From NCBI GenBank assembly GCA_020543525.1, contig JAHYIO010000037.1, forward strand, positions 1,922,001-1,986,000: a stretch of 64,000 nt of DNA, given 5' to 3'. The notes beneath the pieces are model-generated. The model was not told the DNA's origin and made no database searches. It saw only the letters and a list, made by a program, of their open reading frames with translations. The position numbers were made by a program, and so were the translations under genes. This document shows, piece by piece, positions 10,451 through 21,862 of this stretch. This stretch comes from Coriolopsis trogii (Eukaryota; Basidiomycota; Agaricomycetes; Polyporales; Polyporaceae). The first letter of the stretch is position 1; every line of letters begins with the position of its first letter.

Positions 10451-13099
10451 CTAGTCAACGCCCTCCTCGCGCAAGCGCGTACGCACACGCATAAGCGCAT
10501 GCCCGAGCAGATTGAGCCCCTGCCCAATCTGTCCGTCGCCCCACGTCGTGTCCGGGTCCGAGAACACCAAGTCCGCGTTCTGCGTACCCAGCAACATCCT
10601 CCTCAAGTCCGGGTGCTGCAGCATCTTCTCGTACAGCACCTCGACCATCTGCACAGCGCGCGCGAGACGGCAAGCGCACGATCAGTCAGTCGATCCACTC
10701 CACAACACATCAAACGATCAAGCAAAGACGTACAAGATCAAGCCTGACCCGCTCCCAGTCCGGCCTCCACCGGTCCCTCATGCCCGACGCGACCGCGACA
10801 GCCTCCTCCGGGGTCCCACACCCGCGTATGAGCTCCGCCCCGTCCGGAAAGTGCGGCAAGAACTTGAGCGCCTCGTGCAGATGCAGCGCCGTCGGGTACT
10901 TCCTGTGCCCGTAGAGCACGCTGTGCGGCGAGACGTGCAGCAGCCCGCGCAGCTCCGAGTTCCAGTCCAGCTTGATCTTCGGCGGCGGTGGAGGGGCGGG
11001 GACGGGCGTCGTCGTGCGTCGCGGGGAGGGCATCCGTGCGGGGTTCGGGGAGAGGACGCGGGATGGGTTTGGGGAGGGCATGCGGCCTGGGTTGGGGGAT
11101 GGCATGCGGCCTGGGTTGGGGGAGGGCATACGGCCTGGATTGGGGGTAGGAGCAGGCCCGGGAGGGAACACTGTCCCCGGCGGGATGACCACTCCAGGAT
11201 TTCCGTTGACACTCATCGGGGCAGGGGACTGCGCGGGGGCAGGTCCAGGCATGAACGCAGGCATAGGCATAGCACCCGCCCCGGCGAGTGGCATACCGTT
11301 GGCGGCCATGAACGGCATCCCAGGCGGAGAGTAGATGAGCTCTGTCGTCCCGTCTGGGAGGTGCCGCACCATGGGATATACGGTCGTCGACTGGCCGCCC
11401 ACCATCGTCTGCATCCCGGGGCCCTGCTCCTGCTCGCGCTCGAATTCGCGTTCGCGTTCGCGTTCCTCTGACTTCCGCCCGCCACCCAACCGCGCGCTCA
11501 GCGAGCGAAAGAGACCCTTCCGCTTCTTCTCCTTGCTCGAGCGAGTGCCCTGATGGTGTTGGTGGGCCTGCTGTTGATGATGATGGGCTGGGCCAACGTT
11601 GACGGCACCGACGGTATGAACCGCAGGAGCCCCGGTCAAGATGGCGTCCACATCGATGGGTTTCTTCAGCTCGCGGATGATCCGCGCATAGGGCGAGTTC
11701 TCCAGCAGGTGCTTGGGGGGAGGCGGCAGTGGGTTGTGGCTCCGGGGGAGAGGATCGAACGGTCTTGGACGGACAGGCTCTGGTCCTGGTGGCGGCTGCA
11801 TCCCCATTCCCTGCTGCATCCCCATGCCCATCCCAGCCCCAGCTCCCAGCCCCATCATCCCAGTGTCCATCGGGACAAACCCAGGCGGGAACTGATGCGC
11901 ATACAGCCCACCACCGAACGCCCCTCCCGTCGAATGCGGCGGGATCACTCGCTCGCCCCCGTACCCGTACCCGTACCCGTCCTCGTCCTCGTCGTGGCCG
12001 TACATCGGTGACCGCTCGCGTCCAAACACAGGCGACGACTCCACACGACGATGGCGCTCTCCAGGCCGCCTCAGCGCCGGGGCCGGCGTGCGCGTGCGAT
12101 CCCGCGCCTGGTCGTGCGGGCCGTACTGGCCCGGCGCGAGCGGCGGCTGCAGGCGCTCCCGGGCCGAGGACGTCAGCGTGTCCCCGACGGACTCTTCGGA
12201 CGGGCTGGACTCGTACGGGGTCACCGGGGCGTGGTACGGCGTGCCCATCCGCCCGCGGCGGGAGGAGGGGATGGGCGGGATGACGGGCGGCTCGCCTGCC
12301 ATGGGCGTGCCTCCAGGGGGCACGCCGGGTATGGAGGGGGATGCGGCCATGTTCATGGGTGGGCCAGGGAAGGGGTTGCCTGTGGTCGGAATCGCGCCGT
12401 TCATCATTCCTGGGATCACTGGGTTGACGCCTGGCTGCACATACGGTTGAGGGAAGAGCAATGGCTGCTGTCCATTTGGTGTCACGAATTGAGGGTCTGT
12501 GCACGAGGTGGAAAATGGGAGTGAGAAGCAGGCCTTGTACGCCCTACACGGAAACTCATAGTCGAGCGGAAAACGCTGCCCAACGGCTCGAGCCGCGCTG
12601 AGACGGACGTAAGCTAGGACTCGCTCGCGACTTCACTCGCGTGACGATCCCGTGCCCTTCAAGATTTGGTTCATGAGCGTCCGTGACACGCGTTCACGTA
12701 TCTCACACAACAAGCTCGCCCCCCTCGCAGGCTATGTGACAAGCCAGCCGCACGTTCACCAGTACGCCGCTAAGTCAAGATGATTTGCGGCGTCGTTGTC
12801 GAGAACGCGGGGATGAAATCCAGAGCCACGGTGAGAGGAAACAGAAACTCACTACCATAGTACCCTTGCCCTGCCATCGGCATCTGGCCCGCACCAGCAT
12901 GCGGAAACACACCAGGCCCATACTCTCCCAAATGGCGGGGATACTCTCCGCGCTCGCCCGCCTCGTCGAAGTAGTCGTCGCGATCGTACTTTCCCCGTCT
13001 CCCCCGCGTCGAGAAGCTCCTGTTCTGTGTGCGCGGGCGGTCCTGCAAAGTCCATGCGCGGGTGCCAGGGCCTCCGGGGCGGCTGGGGTTGTTCCCCAT
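10451..13099 (-). CDS. NADAR domain protein with long Pro-rich disordered N-terminal region
   Basis: Three exons (13099-12856, 12496-10734, 10648-10451) sum to 2205 nt, 734 residues. Residues about 1-570 are low-complexity: Pro/Gly/Met-rich runs, Ser-rich and Arg/Glu-rich stretches, and tandem repeats of the NPGRMPSP type (DNA 11049-11150). The last about 150 residues form a NADAR (YbiA-like) domain: VLYGHRKYPTALHLHEALKF, then MRDRWRPDWERVRLDL, MVEVLYEKMLQHPDLRRML, and WGDGQIGQGLNLLGHALMRV. NADAR proteins are N-glycosidases acting on riboflavin intermediates or removing ADP-ribose from nucleic-acid guanine and NAD-derived adducts. Here the catalytic domain is at the extreme C-terminus. The start MGNNPSRPGG at 13099 is the first ATG in frame; an open TTG-led extension upstream is not used. 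Substrate is not predictable. Confidence 0.85.
11049..11150 (-). repeat. tandem repeat encoding NPGRMPSP units
   Basis: Four to five near-identical 24-nt units inside the big exon of the NADAR gene. Translation on the minus strand gives successive SPNPGRMP repeats with one RVLSP variant. Near-identity at DNA level suggests recent slippage. Confidence 0.75.
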
Positions 13100-14965
13100 G
13101 AGTTTTCCAGTAGCGCGCGCGAGAAGATCGGCAGGGTGAGATGAGATGAAGCGTTGCAGTGCAGCCTGGACGTCAAGCAAGTGGAGACTCGGAGAGGTAT
13201 CCCAGATGGCAAAAACAGAAAAGAGCAGCTAGAGGGTATCACTGCGATCTAGAGGGCGTTATATCATGAACATGAGAGAGATGTGAGGCGTGCGCCCCAG
13301 CTGGACTGCTCGAGGCGAAGACAAGTCCGTTCGCAGTCCGCACCTCTCTCAAGTTTGAACCTCGAGGCAGCCACGTGGCAAATGAGTCACGAGATCGCGA
13401 CGCGTCGGGGACAATAGACGCGCGTGCCTATCAGCCGCCTCGCCATTGCGAGCACAGCTATGGAGTCCCCAAAATATCGAAGGAAACAGGAGGAGGCAAG
13501 AATGCGTGACAGAAAGGAGTGCAGTCAAGTTAGAATTTGGAAGTTACCGGGTAAGGCAAGTGGTTTACCCAATATGACAAACATCGCACAACGCCTTGGA
13601 GATGGAACAGGTCGAACCACCACCCGCTCTCTACCCTTATCTTCGCAGAGACCTATATCGGTCAACACAGGGATCTCGTAAGTCGTCAGCCCGACGTCGG
13701 CCCGAACGACGTCAGTGCTGTGCCAGACGTTGACTCTTGAGTCAAGACCGGTGAGCATGCGTACAATCCCCGCCGACGCTCGTGGCTTCTCAGCGAGACA
13801 CACGAGGATGTGTTACAGGCTAGACGCTTGTTAGGCGACCGTGTTCATCGTGCAGGTCAGCCGAGCGATGGACGTCGAGATAAGAGGGCGTCCGCAGGAA
13901 TCCCTGTCGAATTGTAATGGTGAGCAGATGACAGTGTGAAGGGAACCTTGTATACAGTAAGAAGCACGCAACGTAGCGTCTCAAGCAAACTACACCACAG
14001 CTTTGCGAAGCGTGCAATCGCTCTAACGCACGACAGAGTCGATTGTGTGAGGGAAGAGAACATTAGGCGAGTGGAGCAGAAGAACGACAGGAGGATCGAC
14101 CGCAGTCAGTAAATCTGAATAGACCCGGCGTTATACGGACAACCGAATCTTGGTCGTTGTGGCGTCTCTTAGTGCCCCGCGGAGGCATTCGACCCTTCCA
14201 TACCAGGGGGTGAATGAGGAGGAACGCTGACGCTGGGATCCCCGGACTCCGTTGGGCTGCGCATCGCATGTCGCAATGCGGTGTGGGTGGTGTGTGAGCA
14301 TGGTCGCCATATAGGTTGCAAGTGGCGACGGCGGCCTGCAGATGACGGAGGAGAGAAGGCGAACGGAGTGGGGCGACCTGGGGGCGACACTCGGGAGCGA
14401 GAAGGAGGTGGGGGCTGCTCTAATTATAGACACGGAGACGCTCACAGGATCGCCACCAAGGACCATCTTGTTCTGACCTTTCCGTATCCGGCGAGCTCGT
14501 TCTCGTGTCTGTCTGTGATATTCCGTGCGACTCTCGGCGAGTGCTGGCGACATCCACATGGCTCCTGCGCAGCACGTTGGTCGTGCTGTCTGACATACCT
14601 GCAGAGCGGCAGAGCGGTCGAGAATGCTGAAAGTGAGCTGCTGTGGGTATGTTCTGTTCGGAAAAAGGAAGCAGTCGCGAGGGAAGACGGGGGAGACGGG
14701 GAAGGGCCTGCTGGGGAGGAGGTGATAAGACGTCGCAGCCTGGCTCAGACGCGCTGATCGTGCCTCCGGTGACGTCTCCCCCGTCCACCCAGCCATCTCT
14801 GTCCTGGCCATCCCTCCACTCGGTCCACCTGCGCTCGTCCCAGTATACCCGTCACGTTCACTTTGTCTTCTGTCACCCATCCTGCCATATACCATCCCCC
14901 AGCGCTCCCGGATCTCACCTCACGTCACGCCCCTTCACTCCAGCCAGACATAAATACCCTCCGAC
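13100..14965. other. divergent intergenic region, no confident gene
   Basis: About 1.9 kb between the divergent NADAR (-) and aspartic peptidase (+) genes. A 77-codon ATG-led frame on the minus strand (13758-13525) has even composition and no stop but no known domain; it might be a small gene. Nothing else is supported. Confidence 0.45.
14949..14956 (+). promoter_or_regulatory. TATA-like element (CATAAATA)
   Basis: CATAAATA lies only about 10 bp before the ATG at 14966. If it is the functional TATA box, transcription would start downstream of that ATG and translation would begin at the next in-frame ATG (15014-15016 region, MQNMQPLV). Otherwise it is incidental. Confidence 0.35.
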
Positions 14966-16691
14966 ATGGGCTGCATCCCATCCAGACCCACTTCCAACTC
15001 CTCCTCCAAGCCCATGCAGAACATGCAGCCTCTCGTTCGCCCCGCACGCTACCAGGGTGGCAAACGCCCCTCCTTCTACGCCGCATATGCCCGTGCTGCT
15101 CGTCGCTACGGCTTCGAGACCGGCCGCAACGCCGGCTTTGCGAAGCGCAACAACGTCGTCGTCAAGGTCAAGGGCCACCACGACAAGGAGGCCGAGCACG
15201 AGGTCCCCGCAGAGTCCATCCAGAACGGTAGGTTCAGTCGCATTCATCCGCATTGTCCGGGCGCTCACGACTGCGGTCCTCGTATGAACCACCTATCTAT
15301 CAGAGTAAGTATAGTTATCTCCACCTTCCAGTTTGGACGATATGGCGTACCCATGAACCCAACTCACTTCTGTGCCTAGCCTGGAGTATGTCGTGCCTGT
15401 CAAGATTGGTACACCTGGCGTCACCCTGAACCTTGATTTCGATACCGGCTCGTCCGACCTTTGGGTCTGGAGGTATGCATTTGCTCATCTCACGCGTATC
15501 GGTAGTCAATCTCACCAATCCATCCTACCTATAGCTCCGAGATCGCTCATGCCTCCCGCTACCGCGGCCACAACATCTACGACCCCTCCAAGTCGTCGAC
15601 CGCGAAGAAGGCAAGCGGTTCCTGGAACATCAGCTACGGTGACGGGTCTTCGGCTTCTGGTAACGTCTACAACGAGACAGTCACCGTCGGAGATATCGCC
15701 ATCCAAGGCCAGGCTATTGAGCTCGCAGAGAAGCTCAGCTCCAGCTTCCTTCAGGATGGTGGCAACGATGGTCTTCTCGGTCTGGCTTGGCCAGCCATCA
15801 ACACGGTCCACCCCAGGCCTGTTGCCACGCCTGTGGAGAACATGATCAACAAGAAGCTCATCGACCCGGTAAGTCGGAGAAAAGGTCCGTATACGTAGAA
15901 AGCGTACTCACGATGCGTCGCATCTCAGCCTGTCTTCACTGTCAAGCTCGGCCGTGGAGAAGAGCCTGGTTTCTACTCTTTCGGTGTGTCATTTTGATCA
16001 TGACACACCGCTGCAACAGCTCACGGTCTGTCCATAGGCTTCATTGACACCTCCGTGACGCCCAACCCGATCACGTACACTCCTGTCGACAAGTCAGTTG
16101 ATATGGTATTCCACACCGACGCGTGCCTAATTCACTCACAATTGTATAATAGCTCTCAGGGATTCTGGCAGGTAGAATCCACCTCCTGGAAGCTTGGTGG
16201 CGAGACCAAGCAGCGCCGGGGGAACACCACCATCCTCGACACCGGTACCACCCTCCTCCTCGTCTCTGATGACGTCGTCGACGCGCTTTACGGTACGTCC
16301 AACCTTGGCTCAGCATGTGACAAGAGACACCTGCTCAGCACCTATGACAGGTGCCATCGAGGGCGCCGAATTTGACAACGAGCAGGGTGGCTACAAGTTC
16401 CCCGCTAACGCCACCATCCCCGACGTCGAGTTCGCCGTAGGTAACAAAACCTACAAGGTGAACCCTAAGGACATCGCTTTTGGTGACGCCGGCGATGGCT
16501 TCGTCTTTGGTGGCATCCAGAGTCGCGGCAGCATGGACTTTGACATCTTTGGTGATGTCTTCCTCAAGTCCGTCTACGTTGTCTGTGAGTATCGACTTTG
16601 CCGTCTCCAGCGTCGGTTAGTTCTGTACTGACGCAGCACTGTAGTCAACCAAGGCGAGAGCACTGTTGGCCTTGCTCAGCGTGACGATTAG
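14966..16691 (+). CDS. pepsin-like aspartic peptidase (family A1, polyporopepsin type)
   Basis: Nine exons (14966-15227, 15304, 15380-15472, 15535-15868, 15929-15983, 16038-16092, 16153-16292, 16351-16584, 16645-16691) sum to 1221 nt, 406 residues. Both catalytic triads are present: DTGSS with Asp109 and DTGTT with Asp296; the flap region reads SYGDGSSASG. The N-terminal about 85 residues look like a propeptide (ARYQGGKRPSFYAAYARAARRYGF). No signal peptide is visible; instead the protein begins MGCIPS, which fits an N-myristoylation/palmitoylation motif. Basidiomycete relatives without signal peptide are known, so secretion cannot be assumed. Exon 2 is a single A: without it the frame breaks after exon 1, with it the conserved DLEYVVPVKIGTP segment is restored. 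An alternative start at the MQNMQPLV methionine is possible given the nearby TATA-like site. Confidence 0.92.
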
Positions 16692-17144
16692 ACTTCACAC
16701 GAATGCGCTTTGAGAACGAACTTCACGGACGTTATGATTTGAGCTGTGCACTGAGTAGTTGTCGTCTGGCTATGTTGTGAACCCTGTTGTTACGCTTGTT
16801 GTACCTACCACACACGGACGGTCCTGTTGAATACATTCATACGCAATTGAGTATAGCTAGCATGGCGTTGTTCGAGGTTTGCAGAACGTTGCATTGTCAG
16901 CTTCTAGCGCGATGTTCGTACGTCCTGTGACGATTGCGACACTTGGGCAGCACCCACAGGCTCTGTTACTTCATAGTCGCGTCATAGATCTCGGCTTCTG
17001 TCGCACGCCAAAGTGTATTGTCAACACAACTCTGTGAAGCAACACATAAATGTATCCTGCAGGCCTGTCAGACAAAATAACAAGCGCAGGAACGACTGCA
17101 CCGAAACTCTCTACGTGCGGCACGACAACGCCCCGCCCACATTC
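16692..17144. other. convergent intergenic region
   Basis: About 450 bp between the 3' ends of the aspartic peptidase (+) and the La-related protein (-). It should hold both 3' UTRs; no other feature is seen. Confidence 0.6.
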
Positions 17145-18985
17145 TCACGCCTTCTTTCTCCTCTTGCGCGGTCGTTTTCCCTGACCCTGGCTCGTCATAT
17201 CTGCGTCCTCCTGGGCGTTCTGCACACCGCACGCGTGCGCAATCGCCTTGCGGACGGCTTCGCGCCGGACCTTCTCGGGCACCTTCTCCCAGTAGAGCGC
17301 CTCCCGTTCCCCCCGGACGAGCTCTACCGTGATCGGCTTCGGCGTGTCGGACTCGGGCTCGGGCTCGATGCCCAGGCTCTGAGGGTGAGGGCGAGGGCGA
17401 GGGGGAGGGGAGCCGACGCTGTCGAGCCCTTGGCGCTGGACGAGGGGGCACGCCGAGAAGGCGTGGACGAGCGTTTGGGCGTGTGCAGGCGCGGAGAGGC
17501 GGAGGTGACACTGTTGGGGGAGGAGGGTGGGGAGGACGGGGAGGACGGGGAGGACGGGCGTCGTCAGTCGTGGCTCGCTGCGGACGGGGAGAGGGTACGG
17601 ACGGAGGTCATGCCTTTTGTGTAGTCGACGTAGTCGAGGGCTGCGCTTGCGGCGGGCGGGTGTGGGTGTGGGTGAGAGCTGCTGCTGCTGCTGCTGTTGA
17701 AGGCGTGGGCGGTGAAGAGGGCTTTGAGCGTCGTCTTGTTCGTCTCTGGGTGGACGTTCCGGACGAAGACGAGACAGCCTGGAGGGAAGGGCGCGGAAAG
17801 GTCCGGGTGGGGTCCGCCGGGCGGGGATGGGTCTCTGTCCTCTCGGGCCGTGTGCGTGTCTGCTGGTGCTTGTGCTGGAGCCACGACTTCGACTTTGTCG
17901 AGCTGCGGCTCGTTGGCGCGCGGGCGGGGTGTCATGCCGTCGAGGAGGGTCTGGCGGTACGCGAGGTGCTCCTCGTTGAGTCGGTCCCAGCGTGCTTTGG
18001 GGAGCACTCTGAAGCCGAACTTGGCGGCCTCTTGGGCGACGGTGTGTTGCTCGGGCTTACTGGACGGCGCGGACGTTCGCCTGGGAAGCCATGGCCAGTC
18101 CTCGGCGAGGCGCGTTGCGTCTTCCAGGTCGGCGAAGACGACGAGCGCGAAGCCTTTGCATTTTGGGGTGTCCCCTGGTTGGTCGAGGTGGTGACGGGGG
18201 AGTGTGATGCCTTGTACTCGGGGCGTCATCCCGGGCGAGGCCAGGAGACGGGAAGCAAAGTGGTAGACGGTCGATATCGAGCGATATGGCAGAGGTATGC
18301 TCTCCTGGAGCAAGGAGTCACGCGCCAGAACGTGGGCCAGGGTGGGTGAGAGGAGGGACGTACCATGTACACTGTTCGCGCCTCCCATTCGTTTCTGGTG
18401 GAATTGCGCACGCGGGCGAGCGCGTCGCTCCAGTCCTTCCTCCTGATTTCGTATCCTCCCATGTCGTCCTTGGTGGCTGGGTCTTTGCCGTACCATACAC
18501 CTTTGGACGGGGAAGCGACGAGCATGCGGACCTCGAGTAGGTCCTCGGCATGTGAGCGGATTGCTCGGACGAAGGCGGCGTCGGGAGGGAGGGGACTCAA
18601 GTAAGCGGAATAGGATGATATGTGTAGGAGATGGCTGAGAGGGATCCCTGAGATGAAGATGAGCTCCCACTGGCTGAAGGGTGTGAATTGACGTACATCC
18701 GTCATCGGCTGCTGCCACCGTTCTGCGGAGGTCGACGTTCAGCCAGAGACTGTGTTCCGAGAGAGAGAGCCAGAGGAGAGCGGCGAGGTCGACATCTTCT
18801 GCGATGGTTCCATTGGCCTTTCTCTTTCCTTTGCCGCTTGTAGCATGGTTCGAGTGCTCAGGAGGATTGGCTGTAGGTACAGCAGGAGCTGGGAGTGGTG
18901 CAGGCGCAGGAGCGGTTGAGGAGGTGGAAGAGCTCTGAGGTCTCGGCACTTTCTGAGCGACTTTTCGTGGCACAAACTGAAACAT
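17145..18985 (-). CDS. La-related protein, LARP7/Pof8-like (La motif plus xRRM)
   Basis: Four exons (18985-18697, 18647-18364, 18304-17603, 17510-17145) sum to 1641 nt, 546 residues. After a Pro/Ser-rich N-terminus, residues about 70-185 fit a divergent La motif (LWLSLSEHSLWLNVDLRR, then DGWIPLSHLL and RSHAEDLLEVRML). A middle part (SIPLPYRSISTVYHF, PKCKGFALVVFADLEDA) looks like a first RRM. The C-terminal part is an xRRM-like domain: GCLVFVRNVHPETNKTTLKALF, ALDYVDYTKGMTSCHLRL, and a long helix (ALYWEKVPEKVRREAVRKAI), followed by a basic tail GKRPRKRRKKA. The WEK..P helix is characteristic of LARP7, p65 and fission-yeast Pof8, which bind 7SK or telomerase RNA 3' ends in the nucleus. The exact RNA target is inferred, not shown. 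Confidence 0.8.
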
Positions 18986-19714
18986 AAGCAGGAGTTACCG
19001 TTCCAAACAAGAATCGGAAGTGATGGTTTGCGGAAGAGGGCGCGACGTAGCGCGACGCGCCGGACTACACGACCACATGGGAGGTATTAAATGACTTAGT
19101 TAGGCTAAGCTTAGCGAGTAGTAGCGAGTCATTAGCGACTTTATTAAACGAGTGGCGCAGACTTGAGTTGATCACTCTCTCGGCCCTCGCCATGTGCCAC
19201 CCTTACGCCATGTCTGTGAGCCCAGCGTGACCGCCCGGCCCTTGGCCAACAAATCCCCGGAGCCAGCTCCCCTCCTTTCGTCCTTTTCTTTCGTCGGCCA
19301 CGACCACGACCACGAACTCACGACCCAGGACCGTCCGGTTTGTCCGCCATCCGACATACATCTCAATCTCGGTGCAGCCCATTCTCGTCCCTAGAGATCC
19401 TCGTCGTCTTCGTCGTCTCCGTCTCTGAACTCTGGGAAGAGAAGTTGGCGGGTTCTTCTGTGGCGCACCTGCATGTTGGCTTCTGAGCGGGAGAGAGAAT
19501 CAGATTGAGCGAGGTATGTTCCTGACTGCATCCGTCTTCGTCCAGCGCGGGTTCGGAAAGAGGCGAGAGGCACCGTTCCGGCTCCTGTGGCCCCGCAGCG
19601 CTGCTTCGACGCGTTTCGTCTTACGAGAAATGTCATGGCAGACCAAACACCGTCTCCTCCTTTGCCAGCAATCTCTGTTACTCCCCGTCTTGACGCGGTC
19701 AAACTGGGCACATC
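18986..19714. other. divergent intergenic region
   Basis: About 730 bp between the La-related gene (-) and the P450 (+). A minus-strand ATG-led frame, 19636-19391 (81 codons), has a basic amphipathic start (MTFLVRRNASKQ) and a very acidic end (RDGDDEDDEDL); it might be a small organelle-targeted protein but lacks any recognised domain. Confidence 0.4.
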
Positions 19715-21862
19715 ATGGCCAATCCCGACTCCTGGCAGTTCTTCACGGCTTGCGCCGCGCTCCTGGTCGTCCTGTATCTCGTCAGACGATATCGCGACCC
19801 GGTATGTTGCGTGTAGGGACCGCCTGCCTGCGCATTAATCTCTGAATGGTTCTCGCCACCGCTAGCTGCAAGCACTTCCCACTATCGGTCCTTCTGCGCC
19901 ACTCTTGTCCTATCTTGGCGCTATACGGTATGTTAGCGACTTGGAGGGCATGCTACGAGAGGGATACAGGAAGGTAGGTCTTCAAGGAATTGTTGTGCGC
20001 CAGGTGTTTACATTGTTCGCAAAAGTACTTCGGTACCGTGTTCAAGATAGCTATGCTCGACGGATGGCTAGTCGTCTTTACCGGCCCGAAGCTCATAGAC
20101 GAGCTCAGGAGGAGCTCCGACGACGAACTATCAGCCGTAGAGGGCACCACGCAGGTATGTTGGAAGTTTCAGCCGGTCCTCTCCTGTATCTCTTCCTCCG
20201 CGCGGCTCCTTTCAGGCACTGACGCGAGGCGCGCCTGACCAGGTTCTGCAGTTGCGTCACACGCTTGGCCCAGGCGTCGATGATCAGTTCCATGTAGCAG
20301 TGGTGCGAGATAAGCTGACGCGCAACCTGGCCGCGTTATACCCAGATGTCCTGGACGAGATTATCCAGGCCTTCAGCGAATGCATACCCGCAAGTGACGA
20401 CGGTGAGGAAATCACCAACTCAGCGGACGACCGGCCGTATTCATGTTCGTGACTAGAATGGATACCCGTGACAATCTTCCCCATTGTGCAGAAGGTCATT
20501 GCGCGCGCGAGTAACCGCGTGATAGTCGGGCTGCCACGCTGTGAGCATTCTGCATATATGCGAATTGCGCTGTCTCTCATCGTTCCATTTCGCCGTTAGG
20601 CCGCGACAAGCAATACCTAGATGTCGCTATCAACTTCACGAACGATGTCTTCATCTCTTCCTTCCTCATCAACCTATTCCCCGATTTTCTCAAGCCGTGA
20701 GTCTGTCCGTCCACACTCCACGTTCCGTTAGCTGACGAGGGGCAGACTGATTGGGAAGGCGATACCCATGGTGTCGAAGAACAAGAACATACTAATGCCC
20801 ATGGTCATCCCCATGCTCCGGGGGCGGCAGCGAATGATGGACACACACGGTGACGACTGGGAAGACAAACCTGTAAGTCTCCGGCTGTTTCGGCACCGAT
20901 GAGTAAGACTGAACGTGTCCATCCTTTTTGTTCACAGCGTGACCTGTTGCAATGGCTACTTGAAGAGGCGCGTGCCAAGAACACACCATTTGAAAACGTG
21001 GTCGAGAAGGTTCTGTTGGTGAACTTTGGAGCAATTCATACATCCAGCGGAGTGGGTGTCATTCGCTCAGGTGATCTTCGTAGCGCGGCTTGCTGAAGTC
21101 CTCCGACAGGCGTTCACGCATGCGTTGTACAACCTTGCAGCATACACCCAGTATATTCAGCCGCTGCGGGAGGAGGTCGAGAGCGTCATCTCACAAGACG
21201 GATGGAGCAAAGTCTCGATCGGGAAAATGCGGAAACTAGACAGCTTCTTGAAGGAGTCCTTGCGTCTCGCCGATGGCGCGCTCCGTAAGCCCCGCTTCTC
21301 CTTTCTCATTAACTGTTGGCCACGGGCCACTGACCTCCGTGGACCCGTCGCACAGTGAACCTGTTCCGCAAAGCCGTGAAGGACGTGACGCTCTCGGATG
21401 GGACGCGCATCCCGAAGGGCACGCTCGTCGCCGCCGCGGCGATCACGGCCCACAGCGACGACACGCGGTATACAGACCCGATGGTCTTTGACCCGTTCCG
21501 GTTCGCGCGGATGCGCGAGGGCGGTCTGGAGGAAGCGACGAAGCACCAGCTCGTGAACACGTCTGTGGACTTTATCACCTTCGGGCACGGGAGGCATGCT
21601 TGGTGCGTCGCCGCTTCTCCGCCTACCGGTCCGGTACACAGTCCTTGCTGACGGTTCACGCGTTTTGGGATGTGGCAGCCCCGGACGGTTCTTTGCGGCG
21701 AACGAGCTGAAGACGATGATGGCGTACCTGGTGCTCAATTACGACGTCAAGTTTGAGGAAGAGGGCAAGCGGCCTGCGAATGTCCGCTTTGGACCTGCGG
21801 ATCTCCCCTCACATAGCGCGAAGGTCCTCTTCCGCAAGAGGAGACGGGAGGGTGTGGTTTGA
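19715..21862 (+). CDS. cytochrome P450 monooxygenase
   Basis: Eleven exons (19715-19801, 19866-19973, 20026-20154, 20243-20402, 20457-20540, 20600-20696, 20746-20872, 20938-21051, 21110-21284, 21356-21602, 21679-21862) sum to 1512 nt, 503 residues. It has an N-terminal membrane anchor (FFTACAALLVVLYLV) with RRYRDP after it, a proline-rich hinge (LPTIGPSAP), the I-helix region VNFGAIHTSSG, the ExxR motif KESLR, the PERF-like FDPFRFARM and the haem motif FGHGRHACPGRF, whose Cys codon is split by an intron. The sequence resembles fungal ER P450s of the ent-kaurene-oxidase-like group (CYP512/5144 region), which hydroxylate terpenoids and xenobiotics. Substrate unknown. The donor of the eighth intron (GTGGGT) is weak; the frame is kept. 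The last exon ends in a basic tail. Confidence 0.93.

Noticed and set aside
10738..12504. Second very long open frame overlapping the NADAR exon
   Set aside because: It is the shifted frame of the same GC-rich repetitive exon; it lacks the NADAR motifs and would destroy the splice to the domain's last exon.
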